Origin: Lentzea waywayandensis
GTDB taxonomy: Bacteria > Actinomycetota > Actinomycetes > Mycobacteriales > Pseudonocardiaceae
Length of the DNA stretch: 64,000 bases
Direction: 5' to 3'
Assembly (NCBI RefSeq): GCF_900115955.1
Contig: NZ_FOYL01000001.1
Coordinates: forward strand, 1,054,001-1,118,000
Notes under the pieces: generated by a model
Seen by the model: only the letters and a program-made list of their open reading frames with translations
Told to the model about the DNA's origin: nothing
Database searches by the model: none
Program-made: the position numbers and the translations under genes
Part shown: one piece after another, positions 1-8,296 of the stretch
Numbering within the stretch: position 1 is the stretch's first letter
Layout: every line of letters begins with the position of its first letter

Positions 1-634
1 GCAGCAACCGGTCCGACCCGGCGGCGTCGGCGGTGCCCGCGATGATCGACGGCGAGTAGTACCGCAGCGAGCTGAAGTCGTTGTCCGCCAGCACGCCGTC
101 CCAGCCCTCGCGCAGCACCTCGCCGACCACGGCGTCCGCCCACGCCTTCTGGTAGGCCGGGTCCCACACCGTCATCTGCCAGTGCTTCGGGTAGCCGTCC
201 CACTCGATGCGCTGGCCGAGCGTGCTGATCGCGAACCACCCCGGCTGCTTCTGCTCGGCCGCGACGTAGCCGACCCCGGTGGGCAGGTATCGGGCGTCCC
301 GGTCGCCCTCGACCGCGCCGTAGTAGTTGCGGGTGCTGGAGAAGTCCTTGTACACCAGCACTTTGACCCTGGGGTTCAGCTCGTGCAGCTTGCGCATGGC
401 CGAGGTCTCCCACGCGTTGAGCACGACGACGTCGTAGTGCTTCGCGGCGGCCCGGATCTCCCACGGCGAGGGCGAGTCGCCGATGCCGTACCACCACGCG
501 CAGGGCGCCAGCGGTCTCGGCACCGGCCCGGTGATGATCGGGTCCGACTCGGCGGCACTCACCGCACATGCACTCGAAAGAAGTACGAGAGCAACAGCGG
601 CGAATCGACGTATCAGCGATTTCTCCGACAACAC
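1..634 (-). CDS. Putative secreted glycoside hydrolase (C-terminus beyond window)
   Basis: About 211 codons are visible; the C-terminus lies beyond base 1. The GTG at 634 sits 22 bp inside the upstream sugar transferase gene and follows a GCGGGTGAG ribosome-site-like stretch, so the two are probably translationally coupled. The first 30 residues form a signal peptide, either Sec type or a weak lipobox ending in L-S-S-A-C. The mature part has a TIM-barrel flavour (WYGIGDSPS, then DVVVLNAW, VKVLVYKDF and DGVLADND) as in hypothetical glycosyl hydrolases of the GHL15/GH114 kind, which often sit in exopolysaccharide loci. The acidic pair in VLADND is a candidate catalytic site. Likely role, inferred from context: trimming or remodelling the exported polysaccharide. 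The family assignment comes from recalled motifs only. Confidence 0.72.
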   Translation of the reverse strand, partial: MLSEKSLIRRFAAVALVLLSSACAVSAAESDPIITGPVPRPLAPCAWWYGIGDSPSPWEIRAAAKHYDVVVLNAWETSAMRKLHELNPRVKVLVYKDFSSTRNYYGAVEGDRDARYLPTGVGYVAAEQKQPGWFAISTLGQRIEWDGYPKHWQMTVWDPAYQKAWADAVVGEVLREGWDGVLADNDFSSLRYYSPSIIAGTADAAGSDRLL

Positions 635-2055
635 AACTCACCCGCTGTCATCAGTAGAATCCTCAGGTCGAGCCACAACGACCAATTCGCGATGTAGTAG
701 TTGTCGTATCGAGACCTGTCGGCGATTGAAGTGTCACCTCGCAGACCGTGCACCTGGGCTAGTCCAGTCAAGCCGGTCGGGACGCGATGGCGGGCCCAAT
801 ATAGCTCGTGAATAGCGGAAAACTCGCGAACGAAACCGGGACGCTCCGGGCGTGGCCCCACCACGCACATGTCGCCGCGCAGGACGTTCCACAGCTGGGG
901 CAGCTCGTCGAGCGACGTCCTGCGCAGGAACCGGCCGACCGGACCGACCCGCGAGTCGCCGACGACGGACCACTTGACCTGCGAGTCGTCCTCACCGGAC
1001 TGCCGGACGCTGCGGATCTTGTAGAGGGTGAACGTGCGGTCGTCCATGCCGACGCGGACCTGCCGGAAGAACAGCGGCCGGCCGCTCTCGACCAGCACCG
1101 CGAGCGCGCACAACCCGATCACCGGGGACAGCACGACCAGCGCGAACGCCGCCAGCAGCAGGTCGGCGGCGCGCTTGATCCACCAGGTCGGCCTGCTGGT
1201 CGGCGCCGTGCCCAGGCGCATCAGCGGGTAGCTGCGCAGCCGTTCGATGCCGGGGCCGTCCGGGTGCAGCTCGTACATGCGGGGCACCACGAGCGTCGAG
1301 CAGCCGAGCCGGTGGGCCGTGATCGCGGCCTCGACCAGCGGCGAGTCGCGGGTGTGCGAGAACGCCAGCACGACGGTGCCCGCCTTGAGCCGGACGATCG
1401 CGTCGGCCAGGTCGCCGTCGATGACCTCCAGCAACGGCGGCTGGCGGTCCGGATCGGGGCCGGAGTCGGCGAACGCGACAGGCCGCAGGCCGAACTGGGG
1501 GTGCTCCAGCATGGTCCGCGCGAGGTTCACGCCGACCTCGCCCGCGCCGACGATGATCGTGCGGTCGCAGCGGTCGAACTTGCGCCGGCACCACCGGCCG
1601 AACGCGAACACGCACCACCGGACCGGCTCGATGACCAGCGCGAACACGATCATCGCCCACTGGGCCGCGGCGAGGTCGGCCGCGTCGGAGCCGCTGACCA
1701 GGCCGATGCCGGACAGCAGCGCGAACGCCAGCGCCGTGCTCGCCGCGGACCGGGGCAGGTCCTGCAGCCACGACAGCCACAGCCGCCGCCGGTAGAGCCG
1801 CCAGGCTCCCCTGATCGTGACCACCGCGGCCACGACCGCGCCGCTCCAGCCCCACCCGAGACCGCGCTGCACGCACACCGCGGCGAGCGTCACGGCGTCG
1901 GCGAGGACGAGCAGGACCGCGACCGCGTTCACCCGGCTGAGCAGGTCCCGGCGGACCGACGACGGCTTGAGAGGGCGCTGCGGAGGGCGTCTGGGATCAG
2001 CCTCGCGCGCGTGGAGTGGAGCCGCTGGAACGGCAACCGCCGAGAATCGCCTCAT
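613..2055 (-). CDS. Exopolysaccharide polyprenyl glycosylphosphotransferase (WbaP/CpsE type)
   Basis: A 480-aa integral membrane protein expected to move a sugar-1-phosphate from a nucleotide sugar to undecaprenyl phosphate, the first committed step of capsule or EPS repeat-unit assembly. The N-terminal third has about four hydrophobic segments; a Rossmann-like CoA-binding-like segment follows (IIVGAGEVG). After a further hydrophobic hairpin comes the C-terminal bacterial sugar transferase domain, with K-R-A-A-D, the basic FFRQVRVG strand, LYKIRS, and the signature SLDELPQLWNVL...VGPRP. Length and order match the family. The ATG at 2055 is the farthest upstream start and has only a weak ribosome site, so a start slightly inside is possible. 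It is divergent from the GT2 gene at 2294 and overlaps the downstream hydrolase. Confidence 0.93.
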   Translation of the reverse strand: MRRFSAVAVPAAPLHAREADPRRPPQRPLKPSSVRRDLLSRVNAVAVLLVLADAVTLAAVCVQRGLGWGWSGAVVAAVVTIRGAWRLYRRRLWLSWLQDLPRSAASTALAFALLSGIGLVSGSDAADLAAAQWAMIVFALVIEPVRWCVFAFGRWCRRKFDRCDRTIIVGAGEVGVNLARTMLEHPQFGLRPVAFADSGPDPDRQPPLLEVIDGDLADAIVRLKAGTVVLAFSHTRDSPLVEAAITAHRLGCSTLVVPRMYELHPDGPGIERLRSYPLMRLGTAPTSRPTWWIKRAADLLLAAFALVVLSPVIGLCALAVLVESGRPLFFRQVRVGMDDRTFTLYKIRSVRQSGEDDSQVKWSVVGDSRVGPVGRFLRRTSLDELPQLWNVLRGDMCVVGPRPERPGFVREFSAIHELYWARHRVPTGLTGLAQVHGLRGDTSIADRSRYDNYYIANWSLWLDLRILLMTAGELCCRRNR

Positions 2056-2293
2056 GGAAGATCATCCGATCGAAGGAGTTTGGGCCGCAGGAGTGCACGA
2101 AAGAGTGAATGAGCTCTGAGAAATCATCTCTTCGGGTATCAATATCCCTCTTCTGTGTCCCGCGTGAACGCAGTTAGTGAGGTTTCGACGTTGTTCCTGC
2201 CCTGAACTCACCCAGGGCCGCCTCAAAGCTTTAGCACGCCGTGTCAATAATTCACGCCACCAACCACGAGCCACCGAAGAGGGGGCATTGAGC
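2056..2293. promoter_or_regulatory. Divergent promoter region of the EPS cluster
   Basis: About 240 bp lie between two divergent EPS genes. The part from 2100 to 2180 is noticeably richer in A/T than its surroundings (for example TATCAATATCCC near 2137), as expected for a promoter, but no convincing -35/-10 pair can be assigned. A GAGGGGG ribosome site at 2279-2285 belongs to the plus-strand GT2 gene. Confidence 0.4.
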
Positions 2294-3118
2294 GTGAGAG
2301 TCGACGAACACGGCATCCGGCATTCCGCCGGCGAACCGGTCGCGATCGTGCAGAAGCCGATCCGCACGTGCGGCGATGTGCACGTCGTCCTGCCCGCCTA
2401 CAACGAGGCGGTGGCGCTCCCGTCGCTGCTGGCGCGCATCGCCGGCACCGATCTCGCCGACCGGATCACCGTGTGGGTGGTCGACGACGGTTCGTCGGAC
2501 GGCACCGGCGACTGCGTCGGCGACGTGCGCGGGCTCGACGTCCGCCTGGTGACCCACCCGGTCAACCTCGGGCTCGGCCAGGCCGTCCAGTCAGGACTGC
2601 GGGCCGTGCTCGCGGAGGCCTCGCCGGAACACGTCCTGATCGTCATGGACGCCGACGACACGCACGACCCCGGCGTGTTCCCCGCGATGCTGGCCGAGAT
2701 CAAGGCCGGCGCGGACGTCGTCATCTGCTCCCGTTTCGTCTCGGGCGGCGACGACTCGACGGCACCGCAGTGGCGCAGGCTGCTCTCGCGCGGCGCTCGC
2801 GTCGTGTTCGGCAAGATCCTGCACTTCGACGGCGTCCGCGACTTCACCAGCGGCTTCCGCGCCTACCGGGTGAGCCTGCTGCGCCGCGCCACCGCGCACT
2901 GGGGCGAGCGCCTCGTCGAGGAACGCGGTTTCGCCTGCATGGTCGAGCTCCTGCTCAAGCTGCGGCACTGCGGGCCGATCGTCAGCGAGATCCCGCTGCA
3001 CCTGCGCTACGACCGCAAGCCCGGCGCCAGCAAGCTCCGGCTCGGCCGCACGCTCAAGCAGTACCTGCTCCTGCTCACGCGTGACCGCCTCGCGCCCGTC
3101 CCGTTCCGGAAGCTCTGA
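2294..3118 (+). CDS. GT2-family (DPM1-like) glycosyltransferase
   Basis: A 274-aa glycosyltransferase of the GT-A fold, like dolichol- or polyprenyl-phosphate mannosyltransferases. VVLPAYNEAVALP opens the nucleotide-sugar site, VVDDGSSDGT follows, and MDADDTHDP supplies the metal-binding D-x-D-like acidic cluster. LRYDRKPGASKL near the end is the typical basic C-terminal motif of DPM1-like enzymes. There is no membrane tail. I chose GTG 2294 because GAGGGGG lies 9-10 bp upstream; TTG 2288 is too close to it and the longer frame from 2177 begins in non-coding sequence. Its TGA overlaps the ATG of the next gene by one base (TGATG). The donor and acceptor sugars cannot be told from sequence. Confidence 0.9.
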   Translation: MRVDEHGIRHSAGEPVAIVQKPIRTCGDVHVVLPAYNEAVALPSLLARIAGTDLADRITVWVVDDGSSDGTGDCVGDVRGLDVRLVTHPVNLGLGQAVQSGLRAVLAEASPEHVLIVMDADDTHDPGVFPAMLAEIKAGADVVICSRFVSGGDDSTAPQWRRLLSRGARVVFGKILHFDGVRDFTSGFRAYRVSLLRRATAHWGERLVEERGFACMVELLLKLRHCGPIVSEIPLHLRYDRKPGASKLRLGRTLKQYLLLLTRDRLAPVPFRKL

Positions 3119-4452
3119 TGGCCGCGCGGGTCGTCGTGATCGGCGGGGGCATCTGCGGCCTCGCCACCGCGCACCGCCTCGCCCGCGAGGGCATGGCCGT
3201 GACGCTGCTGGAGGCGAGCGACCAGCTCGGTGGCCTCGGCACGTTCTTCACGTCGCAGGGCCGGTCGGTGGAACGCTTCTACCACTGCGTGATGCCGACC
3301 GACGCGGCGTTGCTGGCACTGCTGGACGAGGTCGGCCTGCGCGAGAGCGTCGGCTGGAACCCGACCACGATGGGCATGATCGTCGAGGGCGAGCACCGCT
3401 CGTTCAACTCCGCGCTGGACCTGTTGCGGTTCAAGCCGCTCAGTCTCGTGAACCGGATCCGCTTCGGCGTGGTCTCGTTGCTGCTGCGCAGGCTGGGCAA
3501 GGGCAAGGACCTCGACAACCTGCGCACCGAGGACTGGTTGCGCGGCCTGTACGGCGACAAGATCTGGGAGATGCTGCTCGCCCCGATGTTCGGCGCCAAG
3601 TTCGGCTCCGCGTTCGGTGACGTGCCCGCGCTGTACGTGTGGCAGCGCCTGGGCCGCGAGAGCAACGAGGCGGTCCGCGGCTACCCGGCGGGTGGCTACA
3701 AGAGCGTCATCGACGCGCTGAGGGCGTCCATCGAGGCGCACGGCGGCGAGGTCCGCGTCTCGGCTCCCGTCGGCAGGCTTGAGGCCTCAGCGGACCGAGT
3801 GGTGGTCACCCTGGCCGACGGCGAGACGATCGAGGCGGACCACGCGGTCTCCACGGTCCCGCTGCCGGCGTTGCGGGCCATCGCCGACGCCGAACTGGCG
3901 CCGCGGCTGCCCGAGGTCCAGCTGCCGTACCAGGGCGTCGTCAACACCTTGTTCTTCCTGCGCAAGCCGTTGTCCGGGCACTACTGGGCGCCGGTGCTGC
4001 GCTGCGGCACGGACTTCGACGGCGTGATCGAGATGACCCCGCTGACCGGTTCGCAGCGCTACGGCGACCGGCATCTCGTGTACGTCATGCACTACACCGA
4101 TCGCGAGTCCGCGCTGTACCGCGAGGACTCGGACAGCATCGCCCGCCGCTGGACCGAACAGCTGCTGAGCATCCACAAAGGACTCACACCGGACGACGTC
4201 GACGAGGTGCGCGTGTTCAAGGCGCCGTTCGTCGAACCGGTGTACCCGCTGGGATATCTCACGAAGCGGCCGGCCGTCGAGGTGCCCGGCACACGGCTGC
4301 TGCTCGCCACCACGGCCCACGTCTACCCCAACGTCACGAGCTGGAACTCCAGCGTCGAGCTCTCCAACTCCGTGACGGACACGCTCCTGCGCGCCGCCAG
4401 GAGCTCCTCGACCCAGGAGAACGCCGCATGGTCAGCAGAATCGGCGCGGTGA
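3118..4452 (+). CDS. FAD-dependent oxidoreductase (protoporphyrinogen oxidase/amine oxidase-like)
   Basis: A 444-aa flavoprotein. The N-terminus carries the dinucleotide-binding motif VVVIGGGICGLATAHRL, followed by the acidic second strand LLEASDQLGG, as in the flavin amine oxidase/HemY and UDP-galactopyranose mutase superfamily. The C-terminal region around HVYPNVTSWNSSV fits the FAD-closing motif. It is translationally coupled to the GT2 gene, a pairing known from polysaccharide and lipid-sugar clusters, so a sugar- or polyprenol-linked redox step is more likely than haem synthesis. The substrate is unknown. Its 3' end overlaps the lysyl oxidase-like gene by 25 bp. Confidence 0.85.
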   Translation: MAARVVVIGGGICGLATAHRLAREGMAVTLLEASDQLGGLGTFFTSQGRSVERFYHCVMPTDAALLALLDEVGLRESVGWNPTTMGMIVEGEHRSFNSALDLLRFKPLSLVNRIRFGVVSLLLRRLGKGKDLDNLRTEDWLRGLYGDKIWEMLLAPMFGAKFGSAFGDVPALYVWQRLGRESNEAVRGYPAGGYKSVIDALRASIEAHGGEVRVSAPVGRLEASADRVVVTLADGETIEADHAVSTVPLPALRAIADAELAPRLPEVQLPYQGVVNTLFFLRKPLSGHYWAPVLRCGTDFDGVIEMTPLTGSQRYGDRHLVYVMHYTDRESALYREDSDSIARRWTEQLLSIHKGLTPDDVDEVRVFKAPFVEPVYPLGYLTKRPAVEVPGTRLLLATTAHVYPNVTSWNSSVELSNSVTDTLLRAARSSSTQENAAWSAESAR

Positions 4453-5384
4453 TCGCAGCACTCACGATCACCGCGGTCAACCTAGTCTCCTCGCAGCACG
4501 TCCAGGCCGACCCCGCGCCGCTGCTGCCCGATCTCCGCCAGGCGCCCATCGGCTGTCCCGGTGGCCACGACGGCTCCCCGCTGTTGTGCCGCGCCTGGGA
4601 CGTGTGCCTGGTGGAGGACGCCTCGGCGCCACGGGGCAAGTGCATGTACCGCGGCGGCACCGCCCAGGCCGTCCGCCTGCGGTTCACCACCTCGATCGAC
4701 AACGTCGGCGACGGCCCGTTGTTGCTGCACGCGCATCGCGACAGCACGGCCACGCCGACGATGAACGTCCGCCAGGCCGTCCAGTCCGGTGTGGACGGTT
4801 CGATCGCGGGCTCGTACAACGAGGCGCGGCGCGAGACGAACTCCAGCGCGTACTACGAGCCCGCTCCCACGCACACGCACTGGCACCTGCTCAACTTCGA
4901 GTACTTCCAGTTGCGCACCCCGGACGGCGGCGTGGTCGTCACCGACCGCAAGAACGGGTTCTGCATCGGCGACCGCTACACGGTCTCCGACTACCTGGAG
5001 CACCGGCCGGCGGACCTGGAAAGCCCCGCGGGCAAGCTCGCGCAGCGACTGGACGGTCACATGTGCGAGCACCACAACCCGTCCGCAGTGGACGTCATGT
5101 TCGGCATCTCGGTCGGCTCCGGCGACGACTACAAGCACGACGTCGACTTCCAGTGGCTGGACCTCACCCACGTGAAGTCCGGAATCTACGACGTGGTCAA
5201 CGTCGTGAACTCCGACCGTGCGCTGCTGGAGAAGAACTACGACAACAACACGTCGTCGATCGCGATCTCCGTGCAGTGGCCGGACGGGGCGGCGAACCCG
5301 CCCGACACGATCGCCGAGGCACCTTCGGTGCGCATGATCCGCAGTTGTCCCGGTAAAGCGCGGTGCGCGAAGACGCACGGCTGA
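4428..5384 (+). CDS. Secreted lysyl oxidase-like copper amine oxidase
   Basis: A 318-aa protein with a cleavable signal peptide (residues 1-27, cut after A-x-A). It carries the lysyl oxidase core: a copper-ligand cluster H149-T-H151-W-H153, then the R-K-N-G-F-C block with Lys175, and DDYKHDVDFQWLDLT with Tyr235. Compared with the animal LOX pattern (H-x-H-x-H, K-x-x-F-C, D-x-Y-x-x-D-x-D-x-Q-W), Lys175 and Tyr235 match the two residues that form the lysine tyrosylquinone cofactor, so the protein looks catalytically complete. NYDNNTSSIAI matches the end of the LOX domain. ATG 4428 follows CAGGAG and lies 25 bp inside the preceding gene. The context suggests an extracellular enzyme that oxidises amines in a matrix polymer or protein; this is inference. 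Confidence 0.87.
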   Translation: MVSRIGAVIAALTITAVNLVSSQHVQADPAPLLPDLRQAPIGCPGGHDGSPLLCRAWDVCLVEDASAPRGKCMYRGGTAQAVRLRFTTSIDNVGDGPLLLHAHRDSTATPTMNVRQAVQSGVDGSIAGSYNEARRETNSSAYYEPAPTHTHWHLLNFEYFQLRTPDGGVVVTDRKNGFCIGDRYTVSDYLEHRPADLESPAGKLAQRLDGHMCEHHNPSAVDVMFGISVGSGDDYKHDVDFQWLDLTHVKSGIYDVVNVVNSDRALLEKNYDNNTSSIAISVQWPDGAANPPDTIAEAPSVRMIRSCPGKARCAKTHG

Positions 5385-5406
5385 GAAGTATCGAAACAAG
5401 CCCCGA

Positions 5407-5447
5407 ACGGGGGTGTTCCGCACTGCGGAGCACCCCCGTTTTCTTTT
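5407..5447 (+). terminator. Strong intrinsic terminator of the EPS operon
   Basis: Perfect 15-bp arms (ACGGGGGTGTTCCGC at 5407-5421 and its reverse complement at 5425-5439) flank a three-base ACT loop. They are followed by TTTCTTTT, a T-rich tail that is rare in this GC-rich genome. It lies 23 bp after the lysyl oxidase stop codon. Confidence 0.93.
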
Positions 5448-5763
5448 GTACCGAGACAAAACGGGCAACAAACGAACGCAATACCACGCCACCCGCTATT
5501 AGCACAAACCTTCACTCTGCGACACCATTGGCGATCACGCATAGCACACTCATACCCGCAGACACAATTGTGCACGCGAACAGCAGGGAGCGATCAAGTC
5601 AATAGACCGAGCGGTGCAATCTTGATCACAGCGCAGAGTGTCGCACGCAACCCCCTTGGCTCTTGACCTGGGCATGTGGCTGGTTGAGAGAATTCACGTT
5701 GCGATTCCACCCCGTCAGGATTGCAACCGACCGGATTACCGGCCCGATCAGGAGTGCCCCATC
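5448..5763 (+). promoter_or_regulatory. Upstream region of the prenyltransferase/tryptophanase operon
   Basis: About 315 bp without a convincing gene and with a lower GC content than the flanks, so probably the promoter region of the indole cassette. It holds a 7-bp inverted repeat, GATCAAG at 5592-5598 and CTTGATC at 5621-5627, which could be an operator. A TTGACC at about 5663 resembles a -35 box, but no good -10 is spaced correctly behind it. The prenyltransferase frame stays open back to ATG 5638. That stretch does not read like the family, and AGGAG at 5750-5754 points to the TTG at 5764. Confidence 0.45.
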
Positions 5764-6870
5764 TTGAGCGCGCCAGCAGTCTCCCTGCACGATTTCGCCA
5801 TTGGACAACTACGCGACCTCCTTCGCGCCGTCGGTTTAGCGGACTCGGCGCAAAGCGCGACAAAACTGCTGGGTGAGGCATTAGGCCCTGGTTGCAGGCT
5901 GCCTCTCGCCGCGGTTCCCCATTGGACCTCCAATGTCGCCGACGACCACACCCCGGTCGAATTCTCGGTGGCTTTGGCCCAAAACGAACGCCCCGTCGTC
6001 CGCATGATCGTCGAGCCGCTCGCCGAACAACCCGGCCCGCGCGCGAACCTCACCGCGGCGCTCGGCGTGCTCGACTGGCTGGCGCGGCGGCACCGGCTGA
6101 ACCTCGGGCAGCTCGACCGGGTGCGGGACCTGTTCCTGCCGGACGACCCGCAGGGCGCGTTCGCGTTCTGGTACTCGCTGATCGTCGGGCCGGTCGCGCC
6201 GCCCGCGATCAAGGTCTACCTCAACCCCGACGTGCGCGGCCGTGAGAGCGCGACCGCACTCGTCGGCGAAGGACTGTCCCGGCTCGGCCTGAGCGCGGCG
6301 CTCCCGGCCATCTCGGAGCACGGGTTGCGGCGCGCCGGTCTGGACCGGTTCTCCTTCTTCGCCCTCGACCTCATGGACGAGAACCGGGCACGGGTGAAGA
6401 CCTACGTGTCCCACGACGACGCGGTGATCGCGGACGTGGTGGCGGCAGCGGCGGCGGTCCCCGACGTCGACACGGTGCTCCTGGCGGACGTCTGCGAGCT
6501 CGCCTGCGGCGGCGCGGGCCCGTTCTCCCGGCGCCCGCTGATGTCGAGCTACACCTTCCTGTCCGGCGACACCGTGCGGCCCAGCGGCTACTCCCTCTAC
6601 ATCCCGGTGCGCGACTACGTGCAGGACGACCTCGAGGCCTGCGAGCGCGTCCTGGCGATCATGGCCCGGTGCGGGTTCGACCCGGCGCCGTTCGTCATGG
6701 CGCTCGCGAGCCTCGTCCAGCGCCCGCTCGGTGACGGCGTGGGCCTGATCGCCCACGTGTCGCTGCGGCTGGGCAGGCCGAAGCCGGGAGTCTCGGTCTA
6801 CCTGTCGTCCGAGGCGTACGACGTCACCCCACCCCGCACCAAAGCACTGTCGCTTCAGCCGCCGCACTGA
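5764..6870 (+). CDS. DMATS-type indole/tryptophan prenyltransferase
   Basis: A 368-aa aromatic prenyltransferase of the ABBA (DMATS/CymD/IptA) family that would transfer dimethylallyl from DMAPP to an indole ring. Family marks are the P-V-E-F-S strand with the conserved Glu that contacts the indole NH, VVRMIVEP (pyrophosphate-binding Arg), IKVYLNP (Lys/Tyr shield), and paired strand motifs near the C-terminus (AHVSLRLGRPKPGVSVYLS). I chose TTG 5764 because AGGAG lies nine bases upstream and the resulting length matches bacterial homologues; ATG 5638 would add 42 untypical residues. It is followed after 12 bp by a tryptophanase gene, the arrangement known from Streptomyces 6-dimethylallylindole loci (iptA/tnaA). 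The position prenylated on the ring cannot be told from sequence. Confidence 0.9.
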   Translation: MSAPAVSLHDFAIGQLRDLLRAVGLADSAQSATKLLGEALGPGCRLPLAAVPHWTSNVADDHTPVEFSVALAQNERPVVRMIVEPLAEQPGPRANLTAALGVLDWLARRHRLNLGQLDRVRDLFLPDDPQGAFAFWYSLIVGPVAPPAIKVYLNPDVRGRESATALVGEGLSRLGLSAALPAISEHGLRRAGLDRFSFFALDLMDENRARVKTYVSHDDAVIADVVAAAAAVPDVDTVLLADVCELACGGAGPFSRRPLMSSYTFLSGDTVRPSGYSLYIPVRDYVQDDLEACERVLAIMARCGFDPAPFVMALASLVQRPLGDGVGLIAHVSLRLGRPKPGVSVYLSSEAYDVTPPRTKALSLQPPH

Positions 6871-6882
6871 GAAAGGCCCGCC

Positions 6883-8244
6883 GTGGAGCCGTACCGCATC
6901 AAGGTCGTCGAGCCCATTCCCATCACCACCCGCGAGTTCCGGGAACGCCGCTACGCCGAGGCCGGGTACAACCAGTTCAACCTCACGGCGGAAGACGTCA
7001 CGATCGACCTGCTCAGCGATTCCGGCACCGGCGCGTTGTCCGCGGAACAGCAGGCCGCGGGCATGCGCGGCGACGAGACCTACGCGGGATCCCGGTCCTG
7101 GTTCCGGTTCCGCGAGGTGGCCGGGGAACTCACGGGATACGAGCACATCCTCCCCGTGCACCAGGGCCGGGCGGCCGAACGGATCCTGTTCGGCTCGCTG
7201 CTGAAACCGGGACAGATCTCGGTCAGCAACACGCACTTCGACACCACCCGTGCGAACGTCGAACTGGCGGGCGGCGTGGTGCGGGACCTCCCGTCGCCGG
7301 CCTTCGCGGACCTCGACAGCGACGAGCCGTTCAAGGGCAACATCGACCTCGTCGCACTCGAGGAGTTGCTGGAGGGACCCGAGGACGTCGGCCTGGTGCT
7401 CATGACGATCACCAACAACGGTGGCGGCGGGCAGCCGGTGTCGATGGCGAACCTCAAGGCCGTGAAGAAGTTGTGCCGCAGGCACGGCGTGCCGTTCATC
7501 CTCGACGCGGCCCGGTTCGCCGAGAACGCGTGGCTCGTGACGCAGCGGGAGGAGAAGTACCGCGACCACAGTCCGCGCGAGGTCGCGAAAAAGGCGTTCC
7601 GGATGGCCGACGGATGCGTGCTGAGCCTGAAGAAGGACGGCATCGTCCACATCGGAGGGTTGCTCGCGCTGCAGGACAAGGATCTGGCCAAGCAGTGCGA
7701 GCTCCTGCTGATCGCCACCGAGGGGTTCAGCACGTACGGCGGGCTTTCCGGCCGGGACCTGGACATGTGCGCGCAGGGCCTGATCGAGGTCACCGACCCG
7801 CTGTACCTGCGCGAGCGGGCCGAGGCGACCGCGTACCTCGCCGACTGCGCGCGAGAGGCCGGTGTGGACAGTGTGCGACCGGCCGGCGTGCACGCGGTCT
7901 ACCTCAACGCGGGCAGGCTGCTGCCGCACATCCCGCCGAGCAGGTTCACCGGGCACGCGCTCGCGTCGGAGCTGTACCTCGCGGGCGGAATCCGGTGCGC
8001 CGAGGTGGGTTCGCTCTACCTCGGGGACATCGACCCCGCCGGCGACCTGATCACGCCGGCGCCGTTCGAACTGGTGCGGCTCGCGATCCCACGCCGCGTC
8101 TACACCCGTAGCCACCTGGAGTACGTGGCGGAGACCCTGGCGCGCATCGCCAAGGACCCCGAACGGGTGCCCGGCTATCGGCTCACCGAGGTGCCACCGA
8201 TCCTCAGGCCGTTCCGCTGCCGGCTGGAGCAGGTCCGCCCGTAG
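6883..8244 (+). CDS. tnaA: Tryptophanase (tryptophan indole-lyase)
   Basis: A 453-aa PLP enzyme of the beta-eliminating lyase family that cleaves L-tryptophan to indole, pyruvate and ammonia. The PLP lysine motif reads S-L-K250-K251-D-G, matching the S-x-K-K-D of tryptophanase and tyrosine phenol-lyase; the second Lys (K251) should hold the cofactor. Also visible are the N-terminal YNQFNL and LLSDSGTGALS motifs, TNNGGGGQP, and the PLP-binding Asp in FILDAARFAENAW. GTG 6883 follows GAGAAAGG. The neighbour prenyltransferase makes tryptophanase much more likely than tyrosine phenol-lyase. Together they would convert tryptophan or indole to a prenylated indole, as substrate flow in IptA-type loci. 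It ends just before a strong hairpin. Confidence 0.93.
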   Translation: MEPYRIKVVEPIPITTREFRERRYAEAGYNQFNLTAEDVTIDLLSDSGTGALSAEQQAAGMRGDETYAGSRSWFRFREVAGELTGYEHILPVHQGRAAERILFGSLLKPGQISVSNTHFDTTRANVELAGGVVRDLPSPAFADLDSDEPFKGNIDLVALEELLEGPEDVGLVLMTITNNGGGGQPVSMANLKAVKKLCRRHGVPFILDAARFAENAWLVTQREEKYRDHSPREVAKKAFRMADGCVLSLKKDGIVHIGGLLALQDKDLAKQCELLLIATEGFSTYGGLSGRDLDMCAQGLIEVTDPLYLRERAEATAYLADCAREAGVDSVRPAGVHAVYLNAGRLLPHIPPSRFTGHALASELYLAGGIRCAEVGSLYLGDIDPAGDLITPAPFELVRLAIPRRVYTRSHLEYVAETLARIAKDPERVPGYRLTEVPPILRPFRCRLEQVRP

Positions 8245-8251
8245 CAACAGC

Positions 8252-8284
8252 TGAAGCCCTTGGCGCACAACGCCAAGGGCTTCA
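8252..8284. terminator. Bidirectional terminator between tnaA and cvnD
   Basis: Perfect 13-bp arms, GAAGCCCTTGGCG at 8253-8265 and its complement at 8271-8283, extended by one T/A pair, flank a CACAA loop. The hairpin lies 8 bp after the tryptophanase stop and 12 bp beyond the cvnD stop on the other strand, so it can serve both convergent operons. Confidence 0.88.
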
Positions 8285-8296
8285 ACGAGGGTCAGG

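Noticed and set aside
5638-5763. ATG 5638 as the prenyltransferase start, or a leader peptide in this stretch
   Set aside because: The 42 extra residues have no family character and no ribosome site precedes them; the Trp content is too low to argue for a leader peptide.
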